Shown here one piece after another: positions 26,993-34,848 of a stretch of 64,000 nucleotides of DNA. The DNA is taken from assembly GCF_035621475.1 (NCBI RefSeq), contig NZ_CP141799.1:5282698-5346697 (forward strand), read 5' to 3'. Source of the DNA: Pseudomonas paeninsulae (lineage in GTDB: Bacteria; Pseudomonadota; Gammaproteobacteria; Pseudomonadales; Pseudomonadaceae). A program made the position numbers and the translations under genes. Under the pieces are notes generated by a model. It had not been told where the DNA came from. It was given only the letters and a program-made list of their open reading frames with translations, and did not search any database. Every line of letters begins with the position of its first letter. Position 1 is the first letter of the stretch.

Positions 26993-27874
26993 ATGCTAAA
27001 TCCGCAGTGGCTGCGTACCTTCGCGACTCTCGCCGAGCAGGGCAATTTCACCCGTAGCGCCGAGCGCTTGGACTTGACCCAAGCGGCTGTCAGTCAGCAT
27101 GTGCAGCGCCTGGAGGAGCGTTTAGGCCCGCTGTTGATACGCCGTCCGCGCCAGCTCGAACTCACACCTGCCGGGCGCGCTTTGCTCGAATACTGCGCGG
27201 AGGTCAATACGGCCGACCAACGCTTGCAGCGGCGTCTGTCAGAGCGTGACGCAGAGCACGGTGAGATAGGTTTGATCTGCCCCGGCAGCATAGGCTTGGC
27301 CCTCTATCCACTGCTGCTGGAGTTGCAGCATGCCCACCCAGGCCTGAGCATTCGACAGCGTTTCGCGCCGGATCGTGAAGTGCTCGATGCCGTGTTGGAC
27401 AACCGCTTTGAACTTGGACTGGTGACGCTCAAACCGGACGATCCGCGTTTGAGTGTGAGTCGCTTCGCCGAGGAACCACTGGAACTAGTCGTGCCGGCCG
27501 GCGAGAGCGTTCAGGGCTGGGCTGATCTCGAGCGCCTTGGTTTCATTGATCATCCAGATGGCCAGGCCATGGCCGGTCGACTGCTTAGTCGCTATTACCC
27601 CGGCGCGCCCGGGGTCGGCAGCCTCCCGTGCCATGGCTTCACCAACCAAATCAGTCTGATCCTTGAACCTGTGGCTCGCGGCTTAGGCTTTACCGTATTG
27701 CCGCGCTATGCGCGCTTGGCTTTTTCACGGCCTGAATCCATCAAGGTCATTGAAGGGGAGCGACCGGTTGTAGATACCCTTTGGCTTTTGCACCGCGCTG
27801 AATGGCCGCTATCTGCCCGAGCTGATTTGCTTATCCAGCGAGTTAAACCGCATTTCTGCTCCGCTGACCGGTAG
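26993..27874 (+). CDS. LysR-family transcriptional regulator
   Basis: 293 residues. The N-terminal winged helix-turn-helix is clear (LRTFATLAEQGNFTRSAERLDLTQAAVSQHVQRLEERLG, about 7-45), and the periplasmic-binding-like effector domain follows (IGLICPGSIGLALYPLLLELQHAHPGLSIRQRF). Length is typical. It is divergent from the VOC-family gene, the standard layout for a LysR regulator and its target. The inducer is unknown. Confidence 0.9.
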   Translation: MLNPQWLRTFATLAEQGNFTRSAERLDLTQAAVSQHVQRLEERLGPLLIRRPRQLELTPAGRALLEYCAEVNTADQRLQRRLSERDAEHGEIGLICPGSIGLALYPLLLELQHAHPGLSIRQRFAPDREVLDAVLDNRFELGLVTLKPDDPRLSVSRFAEEPLELVVPAGESVQGWADLERLGFIDHPDGQAMAGRLLSRYYPGAPGVGSLPCHGFTNQISLILEPVARGLGFTVLPRYARLAFSRPESIKVIEGERPVVDTLWLLHRAEWPLSARADLLIQRVKPHFCSADR

Positions 27875-28144
27875 CCAAGAGAAAGGGGGGACGCGGGAGA
27901 GACGGTGGTTAAACACCCAGACGAAAAACCATAAGGTCGGCAGCCGCGCCATGAGCACCACAACCCACTCAGCACTCACTGCGGTTGCGTGACCTGCCAT
28001 GCCGCCCTAATCACGCCAACGCTAAGTAGACCGATTCAAACCGAACTACACACGGCTTTAAGTCGATGCATGATGGCTCTCACAATGAGTGAATCTGTTG
28101 ATCATGCTCAGCAACAGCCTGTGCCCGAGGCTCAAGGTGAATCC

Positions 28145-28189
28145 CTTGTCGAGGATATGCTCAGCATCATGGATGCCTACCGGGCTCAC
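28145..28189 (+). pseudogene. Remnant matching the C-terminus of the TetR regulator at 31.0 kb
   Basis: The 15 codons LVEDMLSIMDAYRAH match LADDMASMIDAYRAH, the last residues of the TetR protein at 31027-31632, at 10 of 15 positions. No upstream TetR sequence is recognisable. It is either a relic of an older tetR copy or a short recombination scar. The rest of 27875-28260 shows nothing I can support. Confidence 0.45.
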
Positions 28190-28260
28190 TGCCACAGAAC
28201 TGTCCGAGCCCGGCTTCGACGCTGTCTTTTGAGCGTGGATGACGGGGCGGCGTAAGCCTC

Positions 28261-29136
28261 TCAAGCGGTGCGTTCAGGGGCCAGTTTGTCTTGAGTTTTC
28301 AGATCGAAGTCCGAGGCCTCATGCCGTTCGTGCAGCTGCTCTGACGGCTCGCCCCAGGTGCGGTTTACCATGCGGCCACGCTGCACGGCGGGTCGCTCAA
28401 GAATCTCTTCGGCCCAGCGCCGCAGGTTCTTATAGCTTTCGACCTGCAGAAACTCGCCCGCGCCATAGACCTTGCCCAGCACCAGGCTGCCGTACCAGGG
28501 CCAGGTGGCGATGTCGGCGATGGAGTATTCGTTTCCGCCCAGATAGCGGTGCTCGGCCAACTCGCGGTCAAGCACGTCCATCTGGCGCTTCACCTCCATG
28601 GTGAAGCGGTTGATCGGGTATTCGAATTTCTCCGGCGCGTAGGCATAGAAGTGGCCGAACCCGCCGCCCAGATAGGGGGCCGAGCCCTGCAGCCAGAACA
28701 GCCAGTTGATGACCTCAGTGCGCGCCGCGGCTTCCTTGGGCAGGTAGTGTCCGAATTTCTCCGCCAGATAGAGAAGAATCGCACCGCTTTCAAACACACG
28801 ACTACCGGTATCAGTATCGAACAGTGCCGGAATTTTCGAGTTTGGATTGACTTCAACGAAGCCCGACGAGAACTGGCTTCCTTCGCCAATCTGGATCAAG
28901 TGGGCGTCATATTCCGCTCCAGCTGCGCCCAGCGCCAAGAGCTCCTCAAGCATGATGGTGACCTTCTGGCCATTGGGCGTGCCGAGCGAATAAAGCTGCA
29001 GAGGATGCCTCCCGTGCGGCAGGCTGACCTCATGTGTAGGCCCGGCAATGGGCCGGTTAATCTTGGCCCAATTGCCGCCATTTTCGCCGTTCAAGGTCCA
29101 GACTTTGGGTGGCACGTAATTGTTCGTATCAGACAT
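28261..29136 (-). CDS. yghU: YghU-type glutathione S-transferase / disulfide-bond oxidoreductase
   Basis: 291 residues, collinear with E. coli YghU (288 aa). It has HPLQLYSLGTPNGQKVTIMLEELLALG, EVNPNSKIPAL and FESGAILLYLAEKFGHYLP in the thioredoxin-like GSH-binding domain. The helical domain has NWLFWLQGSAPYLGGGFGHFYAYAP. YghU-type enzymes bind two glutathiones and reduce disulfides or organic peroxides. It is the third gene of a minus-strand cassette (AhpD-like, DsbA-like, GST), 188 bp after the DsbA-like gene. Confidence 0.92.
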   Translation of the reverse strand: MSDTNNYVPPKVWTLNGENGGNWAKINRPIAGPTHEVSLPHGRHPLQLYSLGTPNGQKVTIMLEELLALGAAGAEYDAHLIQIGEGSQFSSGFVEVNPNSKIPALFDTDTGSRVFESGAILLYLAEKFGHYLPKEAAARTEVINWLFWLQGSAPYLGGGFGHFYAYAPEKFEYPINRFTMEVKRQMDVLDRELAEHRYLGGNEYSIADIATWPWYGSLVLGKVYGAGEFLQVESYKNLRRWAEEILERPAVQRGRMVNRTWGEPSEQLHERHEASDFDLKTQDKLAPERTA

Positions 29137-29324
29137 GATCCAGACCTCTTACTTTAATGTTCAGGGCAGACCCGGGCTCGGGCGCTGCTGGATTTCGGAC
29201 AAACACTGGGGGTGGGAGCGATCAGCTTTCCAGGCCATTTCTTGCCCTGTGTCCAGCTGGGGCGGCGAAGAGCGGACGTGGTCCTCAAGCCTCAGCGCAG
29301 TCTCACAAGGCGTTGACTGATCGC

Positions 29325-29978
29325 TCAGTCATTCGCCTCGGCCAACTGTTGCACGATGCTCATGTAGTTCTCGACCCCTTGCGCACCGGTTACCAGGTGG
29401 CGACGGTTGAAGATCATCGCCGGCACACCGCTAATGCCTTTGCCCAGCCAGGCTTCTTCGGCAGTGCGCACCTCTGTGGCAAAACGCTGATCTTCAAGCA
29501 CGGCCAGGGCCTCGGTCCGTTCCAACCCGATTTCTGCGGCTACATCCGCCAGCACGCTGTCGTCAGACAGGTTCCGGCGGTTGGTGAAGTGAGCGGTAAA
29601 GAGGGCCTGTTTCAGGTCGTGCATACGCCCTTGCCGATCGGCCCAATGCAGAAGCTGATGCAGGTTGAAGGTGTTGTGCATGCGCATGTCGTCGGCGAAG
29701 CGGAACTCGAACCCGACTTCTGCGCCAACCTCGGTCATCTTGACCCGGCTTTCCTCCGATTGCTCCTTGGTAGTGCCGTATTTCTCGGCCACGTGGTCGC
29801 GCAGGCTCTGGCCCTCGGGTGGCATGCCGGGGTTCAGCTCGAACGGATGCCAATGAATCTCGTGCGCCGTGCCGGTCGCCTCCAGCGCCTTTGCCAGCTG
29901 GCGGTAGCCGATGATGCACCAGGGGCAGACCACATCGGACACGATGTCGATCCGCAGCTTTTGGGGTGGGGTGGTCAT
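29325..29978 (-). CDS. DsbA/FrnE-family thiol oxidoreductase
   Basis: 217 residues with a thioredoxin fold and the active site SDVVCPWCIIG (CPWC) near the N-terminus, followed by the helical insert typical of FrnE/DsbA-like cytoplasmic isomerases. GISGVPAMIFNRRHLVTGAQG supplies the cis-Pro loop. No signal peptide is present, so it should act in the cytoplasm. The start MTTPPQKLRIDIVSD at 29978 matches the family; the longer frame upstream is not family-like. Confidence 0.9.
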   Translation of the reverse strand: MTTPPQKLRIDIVSDVVCPWCIIGYRQLAKALEATGTAHEIHWHPFELNPGMPPEGQSLRDHVAEKYGTTKEQSEESRVKMTEVGAEVGFEFRFADDMRMHNTFNLHQLLHWADRQGRMHDLKQALFTAHFTNRRNLSDDSVLADVAAEIGLERTEALAVLEDQRFATEVRTAEEAWLGKGISGVPAMIFNRRHLVTGAQGVENYMSIVQQLAEAND

Positions 29979-30338
29979 AGTTGCCTCCTCGATTGAATGT
30001 GATAGGCGGCCCGCAGCCGAGAGCCTGGCGCCTGTCATCCTTGCGACAAGCGGTTTGCGCTCATCGGTGAAGTGCGCCCAAGCGCGCGCTTGTTGTGCCG
30101 CTGCAGCACCAGGTTCCGCAACGCCAGCAGTATCACGATGATCGTCACGCCCGGCGGTCTCGACTGGAGCGGTGCATCTACCAGCCTGTGCTCCAGGTGT
30201 CTGGTCCACTTCGACATCAGCCTCTGGGTGACGCCAAGAACCACCGGTTCTGCTGAGAAGGTCCACGTGCAGAAGCGGACAGCCGCCGTGGCCTCGACAT
30301 GGACGATGGCGTCGGGTATTGCTTCGCCGTTAGTGGGA
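29979..30338. other. Non-coding or degraded interval in the redox cassette
   Basis: About 360 bp between the DsbA-like and AhpD-like genes. Several frames are open (for example 30035-30358 minus) but none has a recognisable domain or a good start. It may be decayed coding DNA, because the cassette genes elsewhere are closely packed. No palindrome or promoter stood out. Confidence 0.5.
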
Positions 30339-30890
30339 TTACTTCTTAGTCCAAGCAAACTGCTTGAAAGGTTCGTCGATAGGCGTTTGGGCGATATGGT
30401 TGGTGTAGTTGCTCATGACCTTTTGGCTAAGGCCCAGGATGACTTCCAACACATTTTGCTGGGTGTAACCGGCCGCATAAAAGTCTTGCAGTTGCTTTGG
30501 CTCAAGCTCGCCACGCTGGCGCACCATGGCCAGTGTGAAGTCGCGCAACGCCTCAAGTTTCGCGGTGGGCAGCGGCGTCTCATCGCGCAGTGCATTGCTC
30601 ACTTCGTCCGAGACCTTCATCGACTTGGCGATACCCGTATGCGCAGGCACGCAGTAATGGCAGGCATGCTCAACGTTGATGGTTTGCCACACCACGGTTT
30701 TTTCATCGGCGCTGAGGCTGCTGTTAAGAAACAGGCCATGCAGCACTTGATAGCCCTCGAGCAAACCGGGGGCTTCGGCCATCACCGCATGCAAGCCTGG
30801 AATCATGCCAAAGGCTTTCTGCGACTTCTCCAACAGGGGCTTGGCGGCTTCGGGTGCGCTGTTCTGGTCATGCAGAGTAAAAGTGCTCAT
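30339..30890 (-). CDS. AhpD-like carboxymuconolactone-decarboxylase-family protein
   Basis: 183 residues. The alkylhydroperoxidase motif EHACHYCVPAHTGIAKSM (C-x2-C...H) marks a peroxidase-like member of the AhpD/CMD family. Such proteins use the Cys pair to reduce hydroperoxides. The ATG at 30890 (MSTFTLHDQNSAPEAAKPLLEKSQKAFG) was chosen; an upstream GTG-started extension crosses the TetR operator. It is the first gene of the cassette and is divergent from tetR. Confidence 0.9.
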   Translation of the reverse strand: MSTFTLHDQNSAPEAAKPLLEKSQKAFGMIPGLHAVMAEAPGLLEGYQVLHGLFLNSSLSADEKTVVWQTINVEHACHYCVPAHTGIAKSMKVSDEVSNALRDETPLPTAKLEALRDFTLAMVRQRGELEPKQLQDFYAAGYTQQNVLEVILGLSQKVMSNYTNHIAQTPIDEPFKQFAWTKK

Positions 30891-30903
30891 TGGGTGAATC
30901 CTT

Positions 30904-30920
30904 TTTGAGTGAACGTTCAA
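30904..30920 (+). promoter_or_regulatory. TetR operator, copy near the AhpD-like gene
   Basis: TTTGAGTGAACGTTCAA contains the perfect palindrome TGAACGTTCA. It lies 14 bp upstream of the AhpD-like start codon. Confidence 0.7.
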
Positions 30921-30967
30921 ATAAGAAGACCAGCCTAATTGAGGTCAGGGAGGTAATCAAGCTATAA

Positions 30968-30984
30968 TTGAACGGTCACTCAAA
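30968..30984 (-). promoter_or_regulatory. TetR operator, copy near tetR
   Basis: On the minus strand this reads TTTGAGTGACCGTTCAA, identical to the first operator except for one base and in inverted orientation. The two sites are 64 bp apart (six helical turns) in the 136-bp divergent region, so one regulator can control both genes. Confidence 0.7.
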
Positions 30985-31026
30985 CTCGATCCAGCCGATT
31001 GCACCTAACCCTTTATCCGAGAGCCA

Positions 31027-31632
31027 ATGATGCCCCGTACAGCTCGTTTTGATCGCCAAGTCGCTCTAGATAGAGCCGTTGAGCTGTTTTGGTCGAGAGG
31101 TTATTACGCATCATCGATGAAGGATATTGAGAAGGCGCTGGATATGCGCCCCGGCAGCCTCTATGCCACCTTCGGCAGCAAAAGCGGTCTGTTTGCCGAG
31201 GCGCTGGAGGCTTACGCCAGCCGTGCCGGAGATGGCTTTCGCCAGATAATCGAAGGATCACCGAGCGTTGTCGACGGATTAAAGCGCTACCTGCGCTCAT
31301 TCGCCCGGCCCTGTAGCGTCGACGCGCAAGCGCCTGCGCAGGCTTGCATGCTGATTAAGACCTTGCTTGAGGTTAACGCTGAAGACACCGCGTTACTGAC
31401 TCAGGTGAAGACAATGCTCGCCACCATCGAGTTGGGACTTTGCGAGGTACTGGTGCAGGCCAAGGCAGCGGGGGAATTGCGTGCCGATGTTGAGTGCCCA
31501 CGACTTGCCCGCTTGCTACAAGCGCAAATCATCGGGTTGCGCGCGTTTGCCGAGCGCAATGTGCCCGACGCTCAGATTGCAGCACTTGCCGACGACATGG
31601 CCAGCATGATTGATGCCTACCGAGCCCACTGA
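31027..31632 (+). CDS. TetR-family transcriptional repressor of the redox cassette
   Basis: 201 residues. The N-terminal helix-turn-helix (ALDRAVELFWSRGYYASSMKDIEKALDMRPGSLYATFGSKSGLFAEAL, about 12-60) is typical of TetR. The ligand-binding half contains two cysteines (C96 and C107, in ARPCSVDAQAPAQACMLIKTLLEV) that could sense electrophiles or oxidants, as in related NemR/AcuR-like repressors. It is divergent from the AhpD-like, DsbA-like and GST genes, with two matched operators between. The redox-sensor idea is inference. Confidence 0.88.
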   Translation: MMPRTARFDRQVALDRAVELFWSRGYYASSMKDIEKALDMRPGSLYATFGSKSGLFAEALEAYASRAGDGFRQIIEGSPSVVDGLKRYLRSFARPCSVDAQAPAQACMLIKTLLEVNAEDTALLTQVKTMLATIELGLCEVLVQAKAAGELRADVECPRLARLLQAQIIGLRAFAERNVPDAQIAALADDMASMIDAYRAH

Positions 31633-31673
31633 ATCGGTCCTGATGCCTTAGCCGCAGTTGCTAGTCCACTTTT

Positions 31674-31783
31674 GGCCGGGTTACGGCCGTTGCCGAGTGC
31701 TCGCTATTTGATATAGAGGCGAGCATGGAGCGGCCAGCAGCAGGTGTTCAGAACCTTCTGCAAAGCGGCTGTGACTTAGGAAG
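31674..31783 (+). repeat. 110-bp direct repeat, right copy
   Basis: GGCCGGGTTACGGCCGTTGCCG ... GCGAGCATGGAGCGGCCAGC ... TTCTGCAAAGCGGCTGTGAC. It matches 26157-26266 in the same orientation and ends 10 bp before the cobF stop codon. It marks the right edge of the inserted segment. Confidence 0.8.
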
Positions 31784-31793
31784 GGGACACCTA

Positions 31794-32555
31794 TCAGCCG
31801 GTCCTGCGCAGCAGATAGCTATCCATAATCCAGCCATGCTGCTCGCGCAGCACAGCGCGGCGGCTGCGGATGCTGTCGGCGACCTCGGCCAGCGGGCCGG
31901 CGATCAGCACTTCGTCGGCGGTGCCGATATAGGCTCCCCAGTAGATATGCATGTCCTGGTCGACGAAGCGCCGGTAGCTGTCCTGGGCGTCGAGCATCAC
32001 CAGCACGCTGTCCACACCCTCGGGAAAGCCACCTTCGGCCAGACGGCGGGCCGGGGTGACCTGGAAGGCCTGGCCGATGCTGTTGAAGCAGACCTTATGC
32101 TTGGCCGCCAGGGCTTGCAGGCTGGTGATGCCGGGGATCACTTGGTACTCGATCTGCTCGCTGCTGTTGCCCACGATCTGTTCGACGATGCGCAGGGTGC
32201 TGTCGTACAGCGCCGGGTCGCCCCAGACCAGAAAGGCGCCGCATTCGCCGTCGGCCATCTGCTCGCGGATCATGCCCTCGAACACCTGCTGTTTGTCCTG
32301 ATTCAGATCCACCACGCTGCCGCGATAGTCGGGCACGTCGCGCACCCGTTCCGGGCAGTCGGCGCTGACGAAGCGGTAGTCGCGGCCCTGGATAAAGCGC
32401 TCGCAGATGGTCTTGCGCAGGCCGATCAGGCTGTCCTTGGCGCTGCCCTTGTCCATCAGGAAGAACACGTCCGTGCGGTTCAGCGCGTTGATCGCCTGCA
32501 CCGTCAGATAGTCCGGGTCGCCGGCACCGATGCCGATGATCAGAAGGGTTTTCAT
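31794..32555 (-). CDS. cobF: Precorrin-6A synthase (deacetylating) CobF
   Basis: 253-residue SAM-dependent methyltransferase of the aerobic pathway; it methylates C1 and removes the acetyl group from precorrin-5 to give precorrin-6A. The tetrapyrrole-methylase signatures are LLIIGIGAGDPDYLTVQAINAL and FLVWGDPALYDSTLRIV, followed by the CobF-specific VIPGITSLQALAAKHK. Its ATG overlaps the stop of the chlD VWA frame (ATGA), so it is translated with the cobW-cobN-chlD operon. Confidence 0.95.
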   Translation of the reverse strand: MKTLLIIGIGAGDPDYLTVQAINALNRTDVFFLMDKGSAKDSLIGLRKTICERFIQGRDYRFVSADCPERVRDVPDYRGSVVDLNQDKQQVFEGMIREQMADGECGAFLVWGDPALYDSTLRIVEQIVGNSSEQIEYQVIPGITSLQALAAKHKVCFNSIGQAFQVTPARRLAEGGFPEGVDSVLVMLDAQDSYRRFVDQDMHIYWGAYIGTADEVLIAGPLAEVADSIRSRRAVLREQHGWIMDSYLLRRTG

Positions 32556-34275
32556 GGGGCTTCGACTCCAGCGTGTTCAGGACTGCCGTGCACAACCGGC
32601 AGCGTATCAATATGACGGTAATGCGCGCCCAACTCATCCGCCAATTGGCGGGCGCGGCCGAGGCGGATCGGCGCGCTTTCGATATCCACCAACAGCGCCG
32701 GGCACCCGCTCGGCGCCAAGGCCGGCCAGTCGCGCAGGCGGCCATCGGTGATGATCAACAAGCGCTGAGATTCGGCCGGGTGCAAACGCTGACGCCGCGC
32801 CTGCCAGGCGGCGGCATGGCGCAACGCATCGAGCAAGGGCGTGCCGCCACCTGCGCCCAACTCGGTCAGCCACTGCTGCAAGGCCTGAGTGGCTTGCTGC
32901 CCTTGCCACATCCACTGCGCCTTCCGGCCGGTAGCGTGTAGCACAGCCAGGCGCGCGCGCTGGCGGCGGGCCTGCTCGAACACCTCGGCGAGCAGGCCCT
33001 TGGCCTTGCTCAACGCGCCGTGCCGGCGGGTCGAGGCCGAGGCATCGACGATCACCAGCCACAGTTCAGTGGGCCGTGCACTGCGCGGACGCTGCAGCAA
33101 ATCCTGGCGATTGCGCGGACGGCCCTTGAACAGAGTCGCCGGCCAGTCGATCCGGCCACCCGCGCCAGCGCGAATGGCACCACTGCGACCACCACCTAGT
33201 GCGCCGGGAGCGGCCTGGGCATCCGCGCCTGTGGCTGTGCGCGGGCGGATGCCTAGGGCTTTTTTGCCCAGCGCGGCGGTTCACGCCTTACGCCGAGGCT
33301 TTGCGCCTGCGCAGGTAATTCACCCCACTGGCCTTCGCCTTGCGCAGGTTGCTGCTGCTCGCCGGGCGCGCTGTTGTCGGGCTGAGATTGGGGCTGGGGT
33401 GGCGGCGCTTGCGCGGCGGGCGGCGGACTATGCCGACGCCGGTGACGCAGAACGAACTCGGCCACCGCGTCGATATCCACAAGCTCGATCGCCTCGACGC
33501 CACGCCAGGCGGCATGGGCGCGGGCGGCGCGCAGCCAGACCAGGTCGGCGCGCAAGCCATCGACGGCGGCGGCGAAACAGTGCTGGCTGATCTGCTCTAG
33601 GGCGGCATCGTCCAACGGGATATCCGCCAGGCGCTGACGGGCGCGCTGGCAACGGTTGCGCAGCTCATCCTGCGGCGCCTGCCAGCGCTGCAGAAACGCC
33701 TGCGGATCGGCATCGAAGGCCAGTCGGCGGCGGACGATCTCGGCGCGCTGGGCCGGTTGCGGCTGGGCATCTAGGGCCAGGTTGAAGCCGAAACGATCGA
33801 GCAGCTGCGGGCGCAGTTCGCCCTCTTCACCGTTCATGGTGCCGATCAGCACAAAGCGCGCGGCATGCCGGTGGGAGATGCCATCGCGCTCGACATGATT
33901 GACCCCGCTGGCGGCAGCATCCAGCAGCAGGTCGACCAGGTGATCGGGCAGCAGGTTGACCTCATCGACGTAGAGCACACCGCCATTGGCCTTGGCCAGC
34001 AGGCCGGGGCAGAACTGCGCACGGCCCTCGCTCAGCGCCGCGTCCAGATCGAGGGTGCCGACGATGCGCTCCTCACTCGCGCCCAGCGGCAGGGTGACGA
34101 AGGTGCCGCTGGCCAACAGATCGGCCAGGCCGCGCGCCAGGGTCGACTTGGCCATGCCGCGCGGCCCTTCGATCAGCACGCCACCGATGGCCGGGTCAAT
34201 GGCCGCCAGGCACAGCGCCAGCTTGAGGTCGTCAGCGCCGACCACGGCAGCGAGGGGGAAGTGGCTATCGATCAT
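32552..34275 (-). CDS. chlD: ChlD-like cobaltochelatase subunit, full-length -1 frameshift product (AAA+ plus VWA)
   Basis: The full-length protein is read by joining two frames: 34275-33259 in frame 0, then -1 to 32552, about 574 residues, the size of ChlD/BchD. The N-terminal AAA+ domain has Walker A GPRGMAKST and Walker B GGVLYVDEVNLL. A Pro/Gln-rich linker follows. The C-terminal VWA domain has the MIDAS residues DASAS, the Thr in GGGTPLLDAL and the Asp in ITDGR. The VWA frame is open straight back through the slip site and has no ATG, GTG or good ribosome site of its own before a weak TTG at 33100. The product should work with CobN to insert cobalt. Confidence 0.85.
33218..33265 (-). other. 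Programmed -1 ribosomal frameshift signal in chlD
   Basis: On the minus strand the zero frame reads GCA AAA AAG CCC TAG: the slippery heptamer A AAA AAG (33259-33265), one codon, then stop. Five nt further a stem GGCATCCGC/GCGGATGCC (33245-33253 with 33218-33226) can form; an alternative GGCAT/ATGCC plus CCGCGC/GCGCGG fold is also possible. Slipping -1 gives AAA AAA GCC CTA and opens the 235-codon VWA frame. This is the standard layout of a bacterial -1 signal. Confidence 0.88.
33253..34275 (-). CDS. chlD: ChlI-like AAA+ chelatase subunit (zero-frame product of chlD)
   Basis: 340-residue product made when no frameshift occurs: the AAA+ ATPase alone, about the length of a ChlI/BchI subunit, ending RWAKKP. 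No separate cobS or chlI is present in the window, so the short form may provide the ATPase ring and the long form the VWA bridge to CobN. The ATG at 34275 (MIDSHFPLAAVVGADDLKLAL) is family-like; the longer frame enters the tandem repeats. Confidence 0.85.
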   Translation of the reverse strand: MIDSHFPLAAVVGADDLKLALCLAAIDPAIGGVLIEGPRGMAKSTLARGLADLLASGTFVTLPLGASEERIVGTLDLDAALSEGRAQFCPGLLAKANGGVLYVDEVNLLPDHLVDLLLDAAASGVNHVERDGISHRHAARFVLIGTMNGEEGELRPQLLDRFGFNLALDAQPQPAQRAEIVRRRLAFDADPQAFLQRWQAPQDELRNRCQRARQRLADIPLDDAALEQISQHCFAAAVDGLRADLVWLRAARAHAAWRGVEAIELVDIDAVAEFVLRHRRRHSPPPAAQAPPPQPQSQPDNSAPGEQQQPAQGEGQWGELPAQAQSLGVRREPPRWAKKP

Positions 34276-34306
34276 GGCAGGCGTCCGTATGGGCGAAGAG
34301 CGGTGC

Positions 34307-34826
34307 GTAGGGTGGGTTAGCGACGCGGGTCGCCGGTCGAAAATCCACACGCGACAGTGGCGCGGCGCGTAACCCGCCAGGCGATGGTATGCGTTGCGCC
34401 CATGGTGGGTTACGCCGCATCGATTGCGCCGGGTCGTGCGGCAACCGCGGCAAGCGGCTAACCCACCCTTCGGGAGTGGATGCGTAGGCTGGGTTAGCGA
34501 CGCGGCACAACGGCCGGGAATCCACGCGCGATGGTGGCGCGGCGCGTAACCCGCCAGGCGATGGACCGCGTTGCGCCCATGGTGGGTTACGCCGCACCGG
34601 GTTCGCTGGGTTATCCGTCAACCGCGGCAAGCGGCTAACCCACCCTACGGGAGTGGATGCGTAGGATGGGTTAGCGGCGCGGGACAGCGGCCGGGAATCC
34701 ACGCGCGATGGTGGTGCGCCGCGTAACCCACCAGGCGATGGACCGCGTTGCGCCCATGGTGGGTTACGCCGCATCGATTGCGCCAGGTAGTGCGGTAACC
34801 GCGGCATGCGGCTAACCCACCCTACG
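34307..34826 (-). repeat. Three tandem 177-bp GTAGGNTGGGTTAGC repeats
   Basis: Units start at 34307, 34484 and 34661 (period 177; the last is about 166 bp) and share GTGGCGCGGCGCGTAACC, GGCGATGG and CATGGTGGGTTACGCCGC blocks. Each unit is itself an imperfect palindrome beginning GTAGG.TGGGTTAGC and ending GCTAACCCACCC. They fill nearly all of the 573-bp chlD-cobN gap. A related single unit lies at 17095-17252 in the opposite orientation. Confidence 0.9.
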
Positions 34827-34848
34827 AGATCGACGGGAAGGCGTGTGC

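Noticed and set aside
30035..30358. 107-codon minus-strand frame between the DsbA-like and AhpD-like genes
   Set aside because: No recognisable domain, overlaps the AhpD-like 3' end, and no ribosome site.
32552..33100. VWA-domain gene starting independently at TTG 33100
   Set aside because: The frame is open upstream through conserved-looking sequence right to the A AAA AAG slip site; the TTG has no good ribosome site. A -1 frameshift explains it better.
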